NCBI GenBank assembly: GCA_012510445.1
Contig: JAAZIA010000022.1
Location: forward strand, 62,001-126,000
Reading direction: 5' to 3'
DNA length: 64,000 nucleotides
DNA from: Bacteroidales bacterium
Lineage (GTDB): Bacteria; Bacteroidota; Bacteroidia; Bacteroidales; UBA932
The notes under the pieces: model-generated
Databases searched by the model: none
Told to the model about the DNA's origin: nothing
Seen by the model: only the letters and a program-made list of their open reading frames with translations
Shown: piece after piece, positions 8,683 to 18,697 of the stretch
Layout of the letters: every line of letters starts with the position of its first letter
Numbering within the stretch: the first letter of the stretch is position 1
Translations under genes and position numbers: made by a program

Positions 8683-10052
8683 AAGCCCATTTCTTTTAAA
8701 CATTCGGTAATGGGATGTACCAGTTGGTCAATGTTACCGGCTCCCATGGTAAGCAGTACCTGCGGCCGGTGTTCTTTCACAAAATCTACCACCTGCGAAG
8801 AAGGTAATACACAATGTTCTTTTACTGTAAGCATGCGGCCCAACATTTCTGAGCTTACCCCCGGGAGGGGAGCTTCGCGTGCGGGATATATAGGCATAAG
8901 AACTACCTGGTCCAACAGGTCCAGGCTTTGAGCAAAGGCTGCGGCAAAATCTCGGGTTCTGGAATACAGGTGCGGCTGAAAAATACCGGTAATTTTCCGG
9001 TTGGGGAACCATTCCTTTACCGAAAGTACCGTAGCTTTTATCTCGGCCGGATGGTGTGCGTAATCGTCTATATAACAACATCCGTTTGTGAGGTAGCGAA
9101 CGTCCATTCGCCTGGCTACTCCGTTAAAAGCAGCTAGGGCTTCTCTGATGCCGGCAGGTTCTATTCCGTTGATATAAGCCAGGCCCGCAGCAGCAACGGC
9201 GTTTTCAACATGAATCTTTCCCGGAATGCCTAAAGTACAACCTTCAAGCCGGTGTCCGTTGAGCATAAGGTCAAAAGAATATTTTCCACCCGCGCTTGGA
9301 CGTGCGTTGCAAGCGTAAAAATCACACGGCTCTTGGTAATCGTAGGTAAAAAGTGTTATGTCTTCCTGCAGAGACAATGGAATATGCACGCCTTTTTTTA
9401 ACAAAAGCGAGCCGCCCCGGGTAATTTGTGAGGCAAACCGTCCAAAAGCTTCTATTATAGCACTGTGAGTGCCGTAAATATCCAGATGATCTGCCTGTGC
9501 AGAGGTAATGACCGCCGACTGCGGATGCAGTTGTAAAAAAGAGCGGTCGTATTCGTCTGCTTCTGCTACCAAAAAACCGCTGTCGCTCAACAGTAGGTTA
9601 GTATGGTAATTTTTTGAGATTCCGCCAAGGAAAGCCGTGCATCCCGTTCCCGAATGTTTGAGGATATGAGCCAACAGGGTAGAAGTGGTAGTTTTTCCAT
9701 GTGTTCCTGCAACGGCCAAGGTAATGTGTTTCTCTGCAATTTGTCCCAGGGCGGCGGAACGTTTAATGATGCGGTATTCTTTTTCCTTGAACCAAAGTAG
9801 CTCTTTATGGTCTGGCGGAAGGGCAGGAGTAAAAATAACGAGGGTTTTATATTTGTTTTGAACTATTTTTGCAGGAATCTTTCCGGGATCATCTTCAAAA
9901 TGAATGTCCATTCCTTCTGAAAGCAAGGCATCTGTAAGAGGAGTAGGCGTTAAATCGTAGCCACATACATAAGCACCGGTATGTTTATAGTACCGTGCCA
10001 ATGCACTCATTCCAATGCCTCCAATACCCAGGAAATAAACGTTTTCTATCAT
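8679..10052 (-). CDS. murC: UDP-N-acetylmuramate--L-alanine ligase
   Basis: MurC adds L-Ala to UDP-MurNAc, the first amino acid of the peptidoglycan stem peptide, in the cytoplasm. The N-terminal Rossmann-type motif is 'FLGIGGIGMSALA', the ATP-binding loop is 'GTHGKTTTSTLL', and 'DDYAHHPAEI' is the C-terminal Mur ligase block. The 457-aa length is typical. Start and stop codons overlap those of murG and ftsQ by 4 bp each, consistent with coupled translation. Confidence 0.97.
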   Translation of the reverse strand: MIENVYFLGIGGIGMSALARYYKHTGAYVCGYDLTPTPLTDALLSEGMDIHFEDDPGKIPAKIVQNKYKTLVIFTPALPPDHKELLWFKEKEYRIIKRSAALGQIAEKHITLAVAGTHGKTTTSTLLAHILKHSGTGCTAFLGGISKNYHTNLLLSDSGFLVAEADEYDRSFLQLHPQSAVITSAQADHLDIYGTHSAIIEAFGRFASQITRGGSLLLKKGVHIPLSLQEDITLFTYDYQEPCDFYACNARPSAGGKYSFDLMLNGHRLEGCTLGIPGKIHVENAVAAAGLAYINGIEPAGIREALAAFNGVARRMDVRYLTNGCCYIDDYAHHPAEIKATVLSVKEWFPNRKITGIFQPHLYSRTRDFAAAFAQSLDLLDQVVLMPIYPAREAPLPGVSSEMLGRMLTVKEHCVLPSSQVVDFVKEHRPQVLLTMGAGNIDQLVHPITECLKEMGL

Positions 10053-11167
10053 AACTCCAATACAAGCGTTGCAATATCTTTTGCCGCATGAGGTCGGCTT
10101 AATTGCAATACATTGCTTGATAAAATTTGCAATTTTTCATTATCAAATACAAGTTCCAGTGCTTTGTCCATCAAAACCTCCATGGCTTTGTTGTCCGGAA
10201 CCAAACAGCCCGCTTTTTCTTTTACAAGAGCCATGGCGTTGTGTGTCTGGTGGTCTTCTGCCACGTTGGGAGAAGGCACAAAAATACAGGCTTTTCCTGC
10301 TGCGCACAGCTCGGAAATAGTTCCGGCGCCGGCCCTGGAAACAACTAGGTCTGCCACTGCAAAAGCCAGGTCCATTCGCTCGATGAATTCGTGAACATAT
10401 ACAGGTACGTCCGGATATTGCCTAAGTGCCTCTTGAGCTCTGCCAATTCCGTTTCTTCCGCATTGCCAGAGGACTTGGACTGTTTGCTCTTTGGCACGAG
10501 GCAGATAGGCCTCCAAGCACCTGTTCAACGTTCCTGCACCCAAGCTGCCTCCAATGACCAGTATGGTTTTTTGTTCGGGATTGAGCCGGAAATACTCCAA
10601 CCCTTCTTTTACCCCTTTCTGTGTTGCCGGGCCAATGTTCTCCCGGATGGGGTTGCCTGTGAGTACTATTTTTGAGGCAGGGAAAAATCGCTCCATCCCG
10701 GGATAAGCTACGCATATATGTGCAGCTTGCGCCGCCAGTTTCTTATTTGTTTTGCCGGCAAAGCTGTTTTGTTCCTGCAGTAAGTAAGGTGTCTTTTTTC
10801 TTGCGGCTGCCCATAATAAAGGACCGCTGGCATACCCTCCAACGCCTACGGCTGCGTGAGGTCGAAAACGACGTAAAATTTGGAAAGATTTCAGAATACT
10901 TACCAACAGCTGAAACGGTAGCTTAAAGTTGCTCACTAAAGCCCGCCGGGAAAACCCCCTTTGGAATCCGCCAATGGGAAGTCCCTTTATGGGATATCCG
11001 GCAGCAGGAACTTTTTCCATTTCCATTTTACCCAGGGCTCCTACAAATAAGATCTTTGCCTTGGGGTCTCTTTCCCTGATGGCATGGGCAATGGATAAGG
11101 CGGGAAAAACGTGTCCGCCTGTTCCTCCTCCGCTTATTATGATATTACGATTTCGGCTCTGTTTCAT
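10049..11167 (-). CDS. murG: UDP-N-acetylglucosamine--MurNAc-(pentapeptide) pyrophosphoryl-undecaprenol GlcNAc transferase
   Basis: MurG converts lipid I to lipid II at the inner face of the cytoplasmic membrane. The GT28 signature 'SGGGTGGHVFPALSIA' is at the N-terminus, with 'GVGGYASGP' and 'VVSRAGAGTISEL' in the donor-binding domain. The protein is 372 aa, the usual size. The start overlaps the end of ftsW by 23 bp, and the stop overlaps murC as ATGA. Confidence 0.97.
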   Translation of the reverse strand: MKQSRNRNIIISGGGTGGHVFPALSIAHAIRERDPKAKILFVGALGKMEMEKVPAAGYPIKGLPIGGFQRGFSRRALVSNFKLPFQLLVSILKSFQILRRFRPHAAVGVGGYASGPLLWAAARKKTPYLLQEQNSFAGKTNKKLAAQAAHICVAYPGMERFFPASKIVLTGNPIRENIGPATQKGVKEGLEYFRLNPEQKTILVIGGSLGAGTLNRCLEAYLPRAKEQTVQVLWQCGRNGIGRAQEALRQYPDVPVYVHEFIERMDLAFAVADLVVSRAGAGTISELCAAGKACIFVPSPNVAEDHQTHNAMALVKEKAGCLVPDNKAMEVLMDKALELVFDNEKLQILSSNVLQLSRPHAAKDIATLVLEL

Positions 11168-12380
11168 CTTTCATCAACTCTCGTTTTTCTTTTTCTGTAA
11201 GTTCCAACTCATACAACCTTTCGTTTTCCAATGCTCGGCTCACAGATAGCATCATACCAAAAGCAAGGCCAACAGCCATAATGGAAGACCCTCCCAGGCT
11301 TATGAACGGAAGCGTTTGCCCCGTTACCGGCAGAACGCCCACATTTACCAGGATGTGTATCATGGCCTGAGTAACTATTAGTATACCAAGGCCAGACACC
11401 AGCATGGCAGAAAAGGTTTTCTTACATTTTTTAATAATGATTACAACACTGTATAAAAGCCACATATAAAAGCCAATGACAACCACTCCTCCCGCTAATC
11501 CCGTTTCTTCTACTATGATGGAAAAAATGTAATCGCTGTTAGAGAGCGGAAGCACTTCTCGCAACGTTCCGTTCCCCGGGATTTTCCCGCCAATTCCTCC
11601 GGTAGCTATGGCTACTTTTGAGAATACTACCTGATCGTTCTCTATTTTTTCTTCTTCTTTATCTTTGTTCAGGAAATCACCTATACGTTTTTCTACCGTG
11701 GCCAGCCTGGAAGTGGAAGTGAAAGAGGGATTGGTACTCTTTTTGACAGTACGGTGAAGCACCATGCCACCGTAACTAAGCCCGGCAAGCAAGATTACTA
11801 TTCCAACGGCCCGGGCAACGTACTTGAACGGGACTTGTGAAACAAGCAACATAATAAGGACAGTAAAAGACAACAAGGCTCCTGTAGAAAAACCTTCCCA
11901 CATGATGGGTAGAATAAAGACGGTTACCGGCAGGAACAACCTTAGTAAAAAATCTTTAAATGTGCCGAGCTTGTTATCTTCAAGCGTTTTTGCCACAAAG
12001 AGCACCAGTAAAATTTTTGCAAACTCTGAAGGTTGAAAGCGAAAGCCGGCAATGGACAACCACCGGGTGCTGTCATTGAGCGTTATTCCTCCAAAAAGGG
12101 TATAAATCATCAATCCCAGACCCACAACATAGGCAACGTAAGCCAGTTTTCTATAAAAACCCAAGGGAAAAATATGAGCAAGATAGACTATGACAAAGCC
12201 AATGATGATATGGCGCATTTGTTTGAGCATAATGGAAAAAGTAGTGGTGTTTTCCATTACTGCCTGACGACTGGAAGAAGAATACACAAAGACGAGTGAA
12301 ACCAATGAAAATACTATGATCAATGCCCACAAAGAAGTATCACCCTTCAACCGTATGTCTTTCTTTACGCTCTTAGTCAT
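11145..12380 (-). CDS. ftsW: septal peptidoglycan polymerase FtsW (SEDS family)
   Basis: FtsW is the SEDS glycosyltransferase that polymerises lipid II at the septum with its partner FtsI. The protein is 411 aa with about ten hydrophobic segments. Family blocks include 'LGGITLNDSTRWLSIAGFRFQPSE' split across a loop, 'FSIIVEETG' and 'LPFISLGGSS'. A charged extracytoplasmic insertion around 'KDKEEEKIEND' lies in the large loop, where other SEDS proteins vary. It lies between murD (2 bp gap) and murG (23 bp overlap). Confidence 0.96.
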   Translation of the reverse strand: MTKSVKKDIRLKGDTSLWALIIVFSLVSLVFVYSSSSRQAVMENTTTFSIMLKQMRHIIIGFVIVYLAHIFPLGFYRKLAYVAYVVGLGLMIYTLFGGITLNDSTRWLSIAGFRFQPSEFAKILLVLFVAKTLEDNKLGTFKDFLLRLFLPVTVFILPIMWEGFSTGALLSFTVLIMLLVSQVPFKYVARAVGIVILLAGLSYGGMVLHRTVKKSTNPSFTSTSRLATVEKRIGDFLNKDKEEEKIENDQVVFSKVAIATGGIGGKIPGNGTLREVLPLSNSDYIFSIIVEETGLAGGVVVIGFYMWLLYSVVIIIKKCKKTFSAMLVSGLGILIVTQAMIHILVNVGVLPVTGQTLPFISLGGSSIMAVGLAFGMMLSVSRALENERLYELELTEKEKRELMKDETEPKS

Positions 12381-12382
12381 CT

Positions 12383-13720
12383 TTATAATTTTCTTACGGC
12401 TTCTTTAAACCGGTTTCCTCTGTCTTCGTAATTCTTAAACAGGTCAAAGCTGGCACATGCAGGCGACAGAAGTACGGTGTCGCCGGGCGTAGACCATTCA
12501 TAGGCTTTGGCAACGGCCTCTTCCATGGAACGAGCCTCTGCCACTTTTGGCACCTTGTCTTTAAAGGCCATCATCAATTTTTCGTTATCTACCCCCAGGC
12601 ATATAAGTGCTTTCACTTTTTTGCCGACCGTTTCAAAGAGGGCACTGTAATCGTTTCCCTTATCTTCTCCACCGGCAATCCATACCACAGGAGTATCCAT
12701 ACTTTCCAAGGCGTACCATACGGCATTGACGTTGGTGGCTTTAGAATCATTCATATACAAAACGCCCCTTACCTTGGCTACCTCTTCCATACGGTGTGAA
12801 ATGCCTTTGAAAGAGGTCAGGCTTTCTCTGATTTGCGGGTTGCTCAAGTTCATGATCTTTGCCGAGAGGGCTGCTGCCATAGAATTATACACGTTATGTT
12901 TCCCTTGAAGGGCCAGCTCGTTGAGGAACATTTCAAATTCCTCTTTTCCGTAAGTAACGTGCATTTTCCCTTCTTTTGCATAGGCACCTTGTGCAACCGT
13001 AATTTTCTGTGACAGTGGCAACGCCTTGGCTTTCAGGATAATGTGATTTAGGTGTTCCATGGTAATGTGATCGTCCCTGCAAAAAATAAAACAATCTTCT
13101 TTCTCCAGATTTTGCGTAATCCTGAACTTGGCCCGCACGTATTCCATAAGGTCATTACCATAGCGGTCCAGATGGTCGGGTGTAATGTTTAGCAAAATGG
13201 CTATGTCTGCTTTAAAATCGTACATGCCGTCCAGCTGAAAACTGCTAAGCTCCAGAACGTATATGTCGTAATCTTGTGTAGCTACTTGGAAAGCAAAGCT
13301 TTCTCCAATGTTTCCTGCCAACCCCACGTTTAATCCTGCGTTCTTTAACAAATAATAAATTAAAGAAGCGGTGGTAGTTTTACCGTTGCTTCCCGTTACG
13401 CATACTTTTTTGGCTCGGGTATATCTGCTGGCAAACTCTATTTCAGAAATAACGGGAATTCCTTGTTGGATCAAGTCTTCTACAACAGGTGCCGTATACG
13501 GTATTCCCGGGCTTTTGATTACTTCTGCGGCTGTGATCATTTTTGAGAAAGTATGCACTCCTTCCTCAAAAGGTACGTTCAGCTCATTCAGCACTTTCTT
13601 TGCCTGCGGCTGTATGACACCCGAATCGGAAAGAAACACGTCGTACCCCTGCCTTTTAGCAAGCACAGCCGCTCCAATTCCGCTTTCGCCCCCTCCCAGT
13701 ATAACCAGTTTTTTACTCAT
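12383..13720 (-). CDS. murD: UDP-N-acetylmuramoylalanine--D-glutamate ligase
   Basis: MurD adds D-Glu to UDP-MurNAc-L-Ala. Evidence is the N-terminal 'ILGGGESGIGAAVLA' nucleotide-sugar fold, the ATP loop 'GSNGKTTTASLIYY', 'NITPDHLDRYG' and the C-terminal 'LLSPACASFDLF'. The 445-aa length is typical of Bacteroidota. It lies 13 bp after mraY and 2 bp before ftsW, the usual dcw order. Confidence 0.97.
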   Translation of the reverse strand: MSKKLVILGGGESGIGAAVLAKRQGYDVFLSDSGVIQPQAKKVLNELNVPFEEGVHTFSKMITAAEVIKSPGIPYTAPVVEDLIQQGIPVISEIEFASRYTRAKKVCVTGSNGKTTTASLIYYLLKNAGLNVGLAGNIGESFAFQVATQDYDIYVLELSSFQLDGMYDFKADIAILLNITPDHLDRYGNDLMEYVRAKFRITQNLEKEDCFIFCRDDHITMEHLNHIILKAKALPLSQKITVAQGAYAKEGKMHVTYGKEEFEMFLNELALQGKHNVYNSMAAALSAKIMNLSNPQIRESLTSFKGISHRMEEVAKVRGVLYMNDSKATNVNAVWYALESMDTPVVWIAGGEDKGNDYSALFETVGKKVKALICLGVDNEKLMMAFKDKVPKVAEARSMEEAVAKAYEWSTPGDTVLLSPACASFDLFKNYEDRGNRFKEAVRKL

Positions 13721-13733
13721 ATTGCATGTGTTA

Positions 13734-15098
13734 TTACCTGATTTTTAGTGTTATGATGGTTAGAACTGCCAATAGTATGCTTATGATCCAAAACCTGACA
13801 ACTACTTTAGGTTCTGCTAAAGGTTCTTCCGGGTTTTTTAAACGAATCTTGCTTTCCACCTTTTTTCGATCGTATATATAATGGTCATGAAGGGGAGCCC
13901 GCACAAAAACTCTTTCGCCCGTAATTACGTCTCCCGGTTTATAGGTTCCTTCTTTTATAAGTTCTTTTGTTTTGCGTAGGCGTGTTCGTTTGTACCAAAA
14001 ACGCTGAACGATTACAGAAACGCTTTCTGCCAAGAATATTCCGCAAAGAATAAGCAATAGCAATTCCACACGGATCATCAGGGCAAAAACAGCCACAATA
14101 CCACCTAAGGTAAGGCTCCCCACATCTCCCATAAACACTTCGGCCGGGTAGGTGTTGTACCATAAAAACCCAATGAGAGCCCCTATAAGTCCAGACATAA
14201 AGACCACCATTTCTCCCGAATTTGGGATGTACATAATGTTTAGATAGCGAGCATAAATGATGTTCCCCGACAAGTAAGCCAGCACGCCCAAGGTAATTCC
14301 TGCTATAGCCACGGTTCCTGTGGCCAGACCATCCCGTCCATCTGCCAGGTTTGTCCCGTTAGATACGGCCGTTACAATAAAAATGGCTACCAGAATGTAA
14401 ACTACCCATCCTGCTTTTTGTCCTGCCTCTCCCTTCAAAGGAGTGAGCCACGAGTAATCGAACAAATTGTCTTTCAAAAAAGGAATGGTTGTTTTTGTAC
14501 TTTTTACATGGCGTATATCTTCCGGAAACACTACTTGTTCTGTACTTTCTGTTTCTTTGGGCAGTTTCCCCATTTCAACAATAACTGCTCTGTCGCTCAT
14601 ATACAACGCCAGCCCCACAATCAATCCCAGACCTACTTGTCCATATATTTTAAGTTTTCCTTTCATCCCATCGCGGTCTTTGCGTTGAAAACGCAGAAAG
14701 AAACGCATAACCTTGCTGTCTTTTATTCCTGCTTTGCGCCTGAGCTTGAGTATATCATCCAACAAGCCTATGAGAGCAAGCCATAGGGTAGAAACAAGTA
14801 GCAATTGAACGTACAGGTTGGTAAGGTCGCACAATAACAATACGGCAACCAGCAAAGAAAGAATAATGATGATTCCTCCCATGGTAGGGGTCCCGGACTT
14901 ACCGTTTTCCCCGGTTTTAACAACCGTATCTGTTATTTGGTTTTTTTTCAAACGGGCAATGATGTGTTTACCGGCTACAAGGGAAATAAGCAAGGCTATA
15001 ATGACAGAACCAATGGACCGAACAGAAATGTAGCGAAACAGACCAATTCCGGGAAAATCTACGTGTTGTTTTAAGAATTCAAATAAATGGTAAAGCAT
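13734..15098 (-). CDS. mraY: phospho-N-acetylmuramoyl-pentapeptide transferase
   Basis: MraY transfers phospho-MurNAc-pentapeptide to undecaprenyl phosphate, making lipid I. The protein is 454 aa, longer than the roughly 360 residues of proteobacterial MraY; long forms with extra loops are known in Bacteroidota. Ten or so hydrophobic segments are present. 'GKSGTPTMGG', 'LIGLLDDILKLR' and 'NLADGRDGLATG' correspond to the conserved cytoplasmic loops with catalytic Asp residues; the last differs from the usual NLTDGLDGLA. A hydrophilic insertion of about 70 residues between segments accounts for most of the extra length. Confidence 0.96.
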   Translation of the reverse strand: MLYHLFEFLKQHVDFPGIGLFRYISVRSIGSVIIALLISLVAGKHIIARLKKNQITDTVVKTGENGKSGTPTMGGIIIILSLLVAVLLLCDLTNLYVQLLLVSTLWLALIGLLDDILKLRRKAGIKDSKVMRFFLRFQRKDRDGMKGKLKIYGQVGLGLIVGLALYMSDRAVIVEMGKLPKETESTEQVVFPEDIRHVKSTKTTIPFLKDNLFDYSWLTPLKGEAGQKAGWVVYILVAIFIVTAVSNGTNLADGRDGLATGTVAIAGITLGVLAYLSGNIIYARYLNIMYIPNSGEMVVFMSGLIGALIGFLWYNTYPAEVFMGDVGSLTLGGIVAVFALMIRVELLLLILCGIFLAESVSVIVQRFWYKRTRLRKTKELIKEGTYKPGDVITGERVFVRAPLHDHYIYDRKKVESKIRLKNPEEPLAEPKVVVRFWIISILLAVLTIITLKIR

Positions 15099-15099
15099 A

Positions 15100-16575
15100 T
15101 TATCCGGTCTTTAGTAGTTCTGTAAGTATTTCCTTATCATCAAAGTGCTTCTTTACGCCCTTAATGTCTTGGTACGTTTCGTGGCCTTTTCCCGCAACAA
15201 GAATGAGGGCTTCGTTTCCTGCCAGTTTCACAGCCGTTTTGATGGCCTGAAACCTGTCTGTAATGCGTAAGCATTTGTTCTGACGCTCTGGAGAAAGACC
15301 TGCGAACATATGATCCAGTATGATCTCGGGATCTTCAAACCTGGGGTTGTCAGAGGTGAAAACACAGACGTCTGCATATTTGTCTGCCACTTGTGCCATC
15401 AAAGGCCTTTTTGTAGTATCTCTGTTGCCACCACACCCCACCACACAAATCAACTGCTGCCCGGGAATAAGCAAGTCTCGCAAGGTGATCAATGCATTTT
15501 GCAATGCGTCGGGGGTATGTGCATAATCTACCACAGCTGTTAGGTTTTTACCTCCTCTTACGTACTCCATCCGACCGCTTACCGTTGTTAGAGAGCTAAG
15601 TACTCTCAGGATTTCTTCTGCCGGTTGGTCCAGTAGCCGAGCGCAGGCATATACACTCAACAAGTTGTACATGTTGTGAACTCCAATGAGAGGGCTCCAT
15701 ACGTGTATTCCGTTAATCATCAGCTCCATGCCGTCTGCGCTATGCTCCAGTATGCGTGCTGTAAAATCCGCTTTTCTTCTACAGGCATATGTGTAAATCC
15801 GGGACCGGGTGTTTTGGGTCATGACGTTTCCGTTGCGGTCGTCTGTATTGACCAGAGCAAAGGCCCGGGTGGGAAGGGCATCGAAAAAGGATTTCTTAGT
15901 ATCTCTGTAAGCAGCAAACGTTTGGTGGTAATCCAGGTGATCGTGTGTAAGGTTGGTAAAAATGCCTCCGGCAAAATGCAGCCCTGCCACTCTTTGCTGA
16001 TCAATGGCATGAGAACTTACCTCCATAAAGCAGTAAACACAGCCCTGTTCTACCATGTTTGATAACAAACGGTTGGTTGTTAAAATATCGGGGGTAGTAA
16101 GGCTGGCGGGCTCTGTCTCTTCGCCCACATAATTGGCAATGGTAGAGAGCAACCCGCTTTTATATCCCATTTTGTTGAAAAGCCTATGCAGCAGGGTGGC
16201 GGCTGTTGTTTTGCCGTTTGTACCGGTGATACCTATTAAGGTGAGTTTTTCTGACGGATGGCCGTACCTGGCATGAACAAGGATACCTAAAGCTTGCGCA
16301 GCATTGGGCACTTCAATAAATGTTGTTGTTTCTTTATATTCATCAACTACCTCCCAGTCTTCCAGGCAGCCTTTTTGGAACAAAACGGCAGCGGCTTTTT
16401 TTTCTACCACTTCTCTTACAAACAGATGCCCGTCTGTTTTTGTACCGGGTAGAGCAGCAAAAAGATCTCCTTCTCTTACTTGACGAGAATCTTGGCAAAT
16501 GTCGTTTATGCGAACCTCTTCCGGCCCGATGACGTTTTTTTCTTTTAACGTTTGTATGAGTAAGTTCAGTTTCAT
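15100..16575 (-). CDS. murE: UDP-MurNAc-L-Ala-D-Glu--2,6-diaminopimelate ligase
   Basis: MurE adds the third residue of the stem peptide. The ATP loop is 'GITGTNGKTTAATLL'. The motif 'TSDNPR' contains DNPR, which in this family marks specificity for meso-diaminopimelate rather than lysine, so the cell wall is predicted to be mDAP-type. 'VDYAHTPDAL' is another Mur ligase block. The 491-aa length is normal. It sits 11 bp after ftsI and 1 bp before mraY. Confidence 0.97.
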   Translation of the reverse strand: MKLNLLIQTLKEKNVIGPEEVRINDICQDSRQVREGDLFAALPGTKTDGHLFVREVVEKKAAAVLFQKGCLEDWEVVDEYKETTTFIEVPNAAQALGILVHARYGHPSEKLTLIGITGTNGKTTAATLLHRLFNKMGYKSGLLSTIANYVGEETEPASLTTPDILTTNRLLSNMVEQGCVYCFMEVSSHAIDQQRVAGLHFAGGIFTNLTHDHLDYHQTFAAYRDTKKSFFDALPTRAFALVNTDDRNGNVMTQNTRSRIYTYACRRKADFTARILEHSADGMELMINGIHVWSPLIGVHNMYNLLSVYACARLLDQPAEEILRVLSSLTTVSGRMEYVRGGKNLTAVVDYAHTPDALQNALITLRDLLIPGQQLICVVGCGGNRDTTKRPLMAQVADKYADVCVFTSDNPRFEDPEIILDHMFAGLSPERQNKCLRITDRFQAIKTAVKLAGNEALILVAGKGHETYQDIKGVKKHFDDKEILTELLKTG

Positions 16576-16586
16576 ATATCCTTTTG

Positions 16587-18365
16587 TTAGGAAGCTTGTT
16601 CCGGAGCTTCTAAAGGAGCGTTCCAGAAGGGGTTTGTAATGTATATATGGTCTGCTATTTTCTTAAAAACAGGAGCTGCCCAAGAGGCCCCGTAAAAATT
16701 GGCTCGGGTAGGGCTGGAGTATAAAATCACAATCATGCTGTATTTGGGTGATTCTGAAGGAAAGAACCCCACAAAAGAAGCTTGATGTTTTCTATACCCG
16801 TTATGCACAAAAGCTCCGTCGTAAGCGATCTGTGCCGTTCCCGTTTTACCCGATATGCTGTAACGGGAATCGTTTATCCCGGCCGCTGTTCCGTATTCTA
16901 CCACTCCTCTGAGTGCCTGACGAACGTCCCGTAGTGTAGAAGGAGTGCACAGTGTTCCGCTAAGAGGAGTATGTTCAAAGCGCTCTGTCACTTTTCCGTG
17001 TTGCATAAACGATTCTATGAAATACGGAGTAACCATACGGCCGTTGTTGGCAATGGCATTGTAAAACGTAAGTACATGAAGAGGGGTAAGTTGTATTTCG
17101 TACCCCATAGCAATCATGGGTAAGGAAAGCTTAGACCATCCCGGTTCTCCCGGAAAAGGAATCATAGCCTTGCCTTCTCCAAGCAGTTCAATGTTTAACT
17201 TTTCATTCAACTTCATGTTGTACAATCGGTTGATGAACCGCTTTTCTTTGTCTCCGTATTTATCTACTGCCAGCTTGGCAAAAGCCACGTTAGAAGATTT
17301 TTCAAAAGCTTGTTCCACCGTGAGGGTACCAAAAGAAGAGGTGGCCTCCGTAAAATTCTTACCGTAATAACGCCATCCGCCTCTTCCTGTTCTTACACTG
17401 TCTTTCAGATTTATGTAACCGTCTTCCAGAAGGGCAATGAGTGTTGCCAGTTTAAAAGTAGAACCGGGGTTTGTAGATTCGCTTATGGCGTAATTGAATG
17501 TTTCGTCGTAAGAGCCGTTTTTCATTTTCTTCATGTTTACAATGGCCCTTACGGCCCCTGTACTCACTTCCATGACTACGGCAGTAGCTCCTTCAAAAGT
17601 AGAATCTCTGGAGAGTTGTTCACGCAATGCATTTTCTGCGGCTTCTTGAATGGTGATGTCCAAGGTCGTCAAAATGTCCAGCCCGCTTTTAGGGTTTATT
17701 TCCGGGCGACCGGAAACAGGAACCCATTTATCCTCTCCGGAACGTCTGCGTACACGTTGTTTTCCCGGATGTCCTTTCAAGTACGTATGATAGGCATATT
17801 CAATACCTACTCCGGCCTGTTCGTTATCGCTTATATACCCAATGGTTCTATAAGCCAGTCTTCCGTAAGGATAGATCCTTTTGTCTTTTTGATTTACAAT
17901 AAAACCACCGCGGAACTGCCCCAAATTAAATATGGGGAACTCCTTAATCTTCAGCATTTCACTGTGAGATACCAACCGGTTGCCAAGCTGCAGGTTGCGG
18001 TATCCCGGTTTTTTTGTTCTGCGTGCCGTTGCAATTTCTCTTTCATAGGCAGCGGCCGGTTTATCTTTGAAGAGGGTTGAGAGTGATGCAGCAAGGGCTC
18101 CCAGGTTCCGATCAAGCAAGGCTTGATCCGGTATGGAACAATCCATCCTTATTTCATAAAAAGGAACGGTGCTGGCCAATACCCGGCCATCGTACCCCAA
18201 AATAGATCCGCGACCGGCCGGAACGTCAAAGGTGCGATACACAAGAGAGTCCAACTGATTTTTGTAATCGGAAAAGAACTGCAGGTATACAATCTGTCCT
18301 ATAGCCAGCAAGGCTATCAGAAGGTATACGAAGTACACGATCAGCATTTTGTTTGCCGTCTTCAT
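16587..18365 (-). CDS. ftsI: penicillin-binding protein 3-type transpeptidase (FtsI)
   Basis: This class B PBP cross-links septal peptidoglycan with FtsW. It has a membrane anchor (about residues 8-29), a dimerisation domain starting at 'GRGSILGYDGRVLA' and a transpeptidase domain. The three active-site motifs are S302-T-F-K305, S357-S-N359 and K507-T-G509. At 592 aa it ends about 80 residues after KTG with no room for a C-terminal PASTA domain, which many Bacteroidota homologues of about 700 aa carry. The start overlaps ftsL by 4 bp. Confidence 0.96.
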   Translation of the reverse strand: MKTANKMLIVYFVYLLIALLAIGQIVYLQFFSDYKNQLDSLVYRTFDVPAGRGSILGYDGRVLASTVPFYEIRMDCSIPDQALLDRNLGALAASLSTLFKDKPAAAYEREIATARRTKKPGYRNLQLGNRLVSHSEMLKIKEFPIFNLGQFRGGFIVNQKDKRIYPYGRLAYRTIGYISDNEQAGVGIEYAYHTYLKGHPGKQRVRRRSGEDKWVPVSGRPEINPKSGLDILTTLDITIQEAAENALREQLSRDSTFEGATAVVMEVSTGAVRAIVNMKKMKNGSYDETFNYAISESTNPGSTFKLATLIALLEDGYINLKDSVRTGRGGWRYYGKNFTEATSSFGTLTVEQAFEKSSNVAFAKLAVDKYGDKEKRFINRLYNMKLNEKLNIELLGEGKAMIPFPGEPGWSKLSLPMIAMGYEIQLTPLHVLTFYNAIANNGRMVTPYFIESFMQHGKVTERFEHTPLSGTLCTPSTLRDVRQALRGVVEYGTAAGINDSRYSISGKTGTAQIAYDGAFVHNGYRKHQASFVGFFPSESPKYSMIVILYSSPTRANFYGASWAAPVFKKIADHIYITNPFWNAPLEAPEQAS

Positions 18366-18697
18366 GGCTTGCTCTTAATCCAGGCAGGCGGATGGGTAGG
18401 GGCCTTTAGGTCAGACCCGCGTGCCTTCAGTTGTTTTTCTATTTCTTGTTGTCGGCTCAATTGCATGAGCTCGGCTGTTTTTCTTGTATACTCTGCATAC
18501 AGTACTTGTAGCTCTTTTTCCAATCTGTAATTGGCCAACAGCGTATTTTGCACTGTGTTGTTCATACTGATGTACAGAATGAGCAGCAGAAAAATGTATA
18601 AGATGAAGCTCAGATGTTTGGAAATGACACCTTGTAATAAGGTCCTGCCTCCAAAAAGGGTGGCAATGATCTGTTCACTTTTACGCATGGCTTGCAT
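18362..18697 (-). CDS. ftsL: FtsL-like cell division protein
   Basis: This 111-aa bitopic protein has a short cytoplasmic N-terminus, one membrane segment ('HLSFILYIFLLLILYISM'), then a heptad-like extracytoplasmic stretch ('RLEKELQVLYAEYTRKTAEL') suited to the coiled coil FtsL forms in the divisome. Sequence conservation in FtsL is weak, so the call rests on topology and on position between rsmH and ftsI. Two nearby ATGs (18697 and 18688) are possible starts, and both overlap the rsmH 3' end. Confidence 0.85.
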   Translation of the reverse strand: MQAMRKSEQIIATLFGGRTLLQGVISKHLSFILYIFLLLILYISMNNTVQNTLLANYRLEKELQVLYAEYTRKTAELMQLSRQQEIEKQLKARGSDLKAPTHPPAWIKSKP

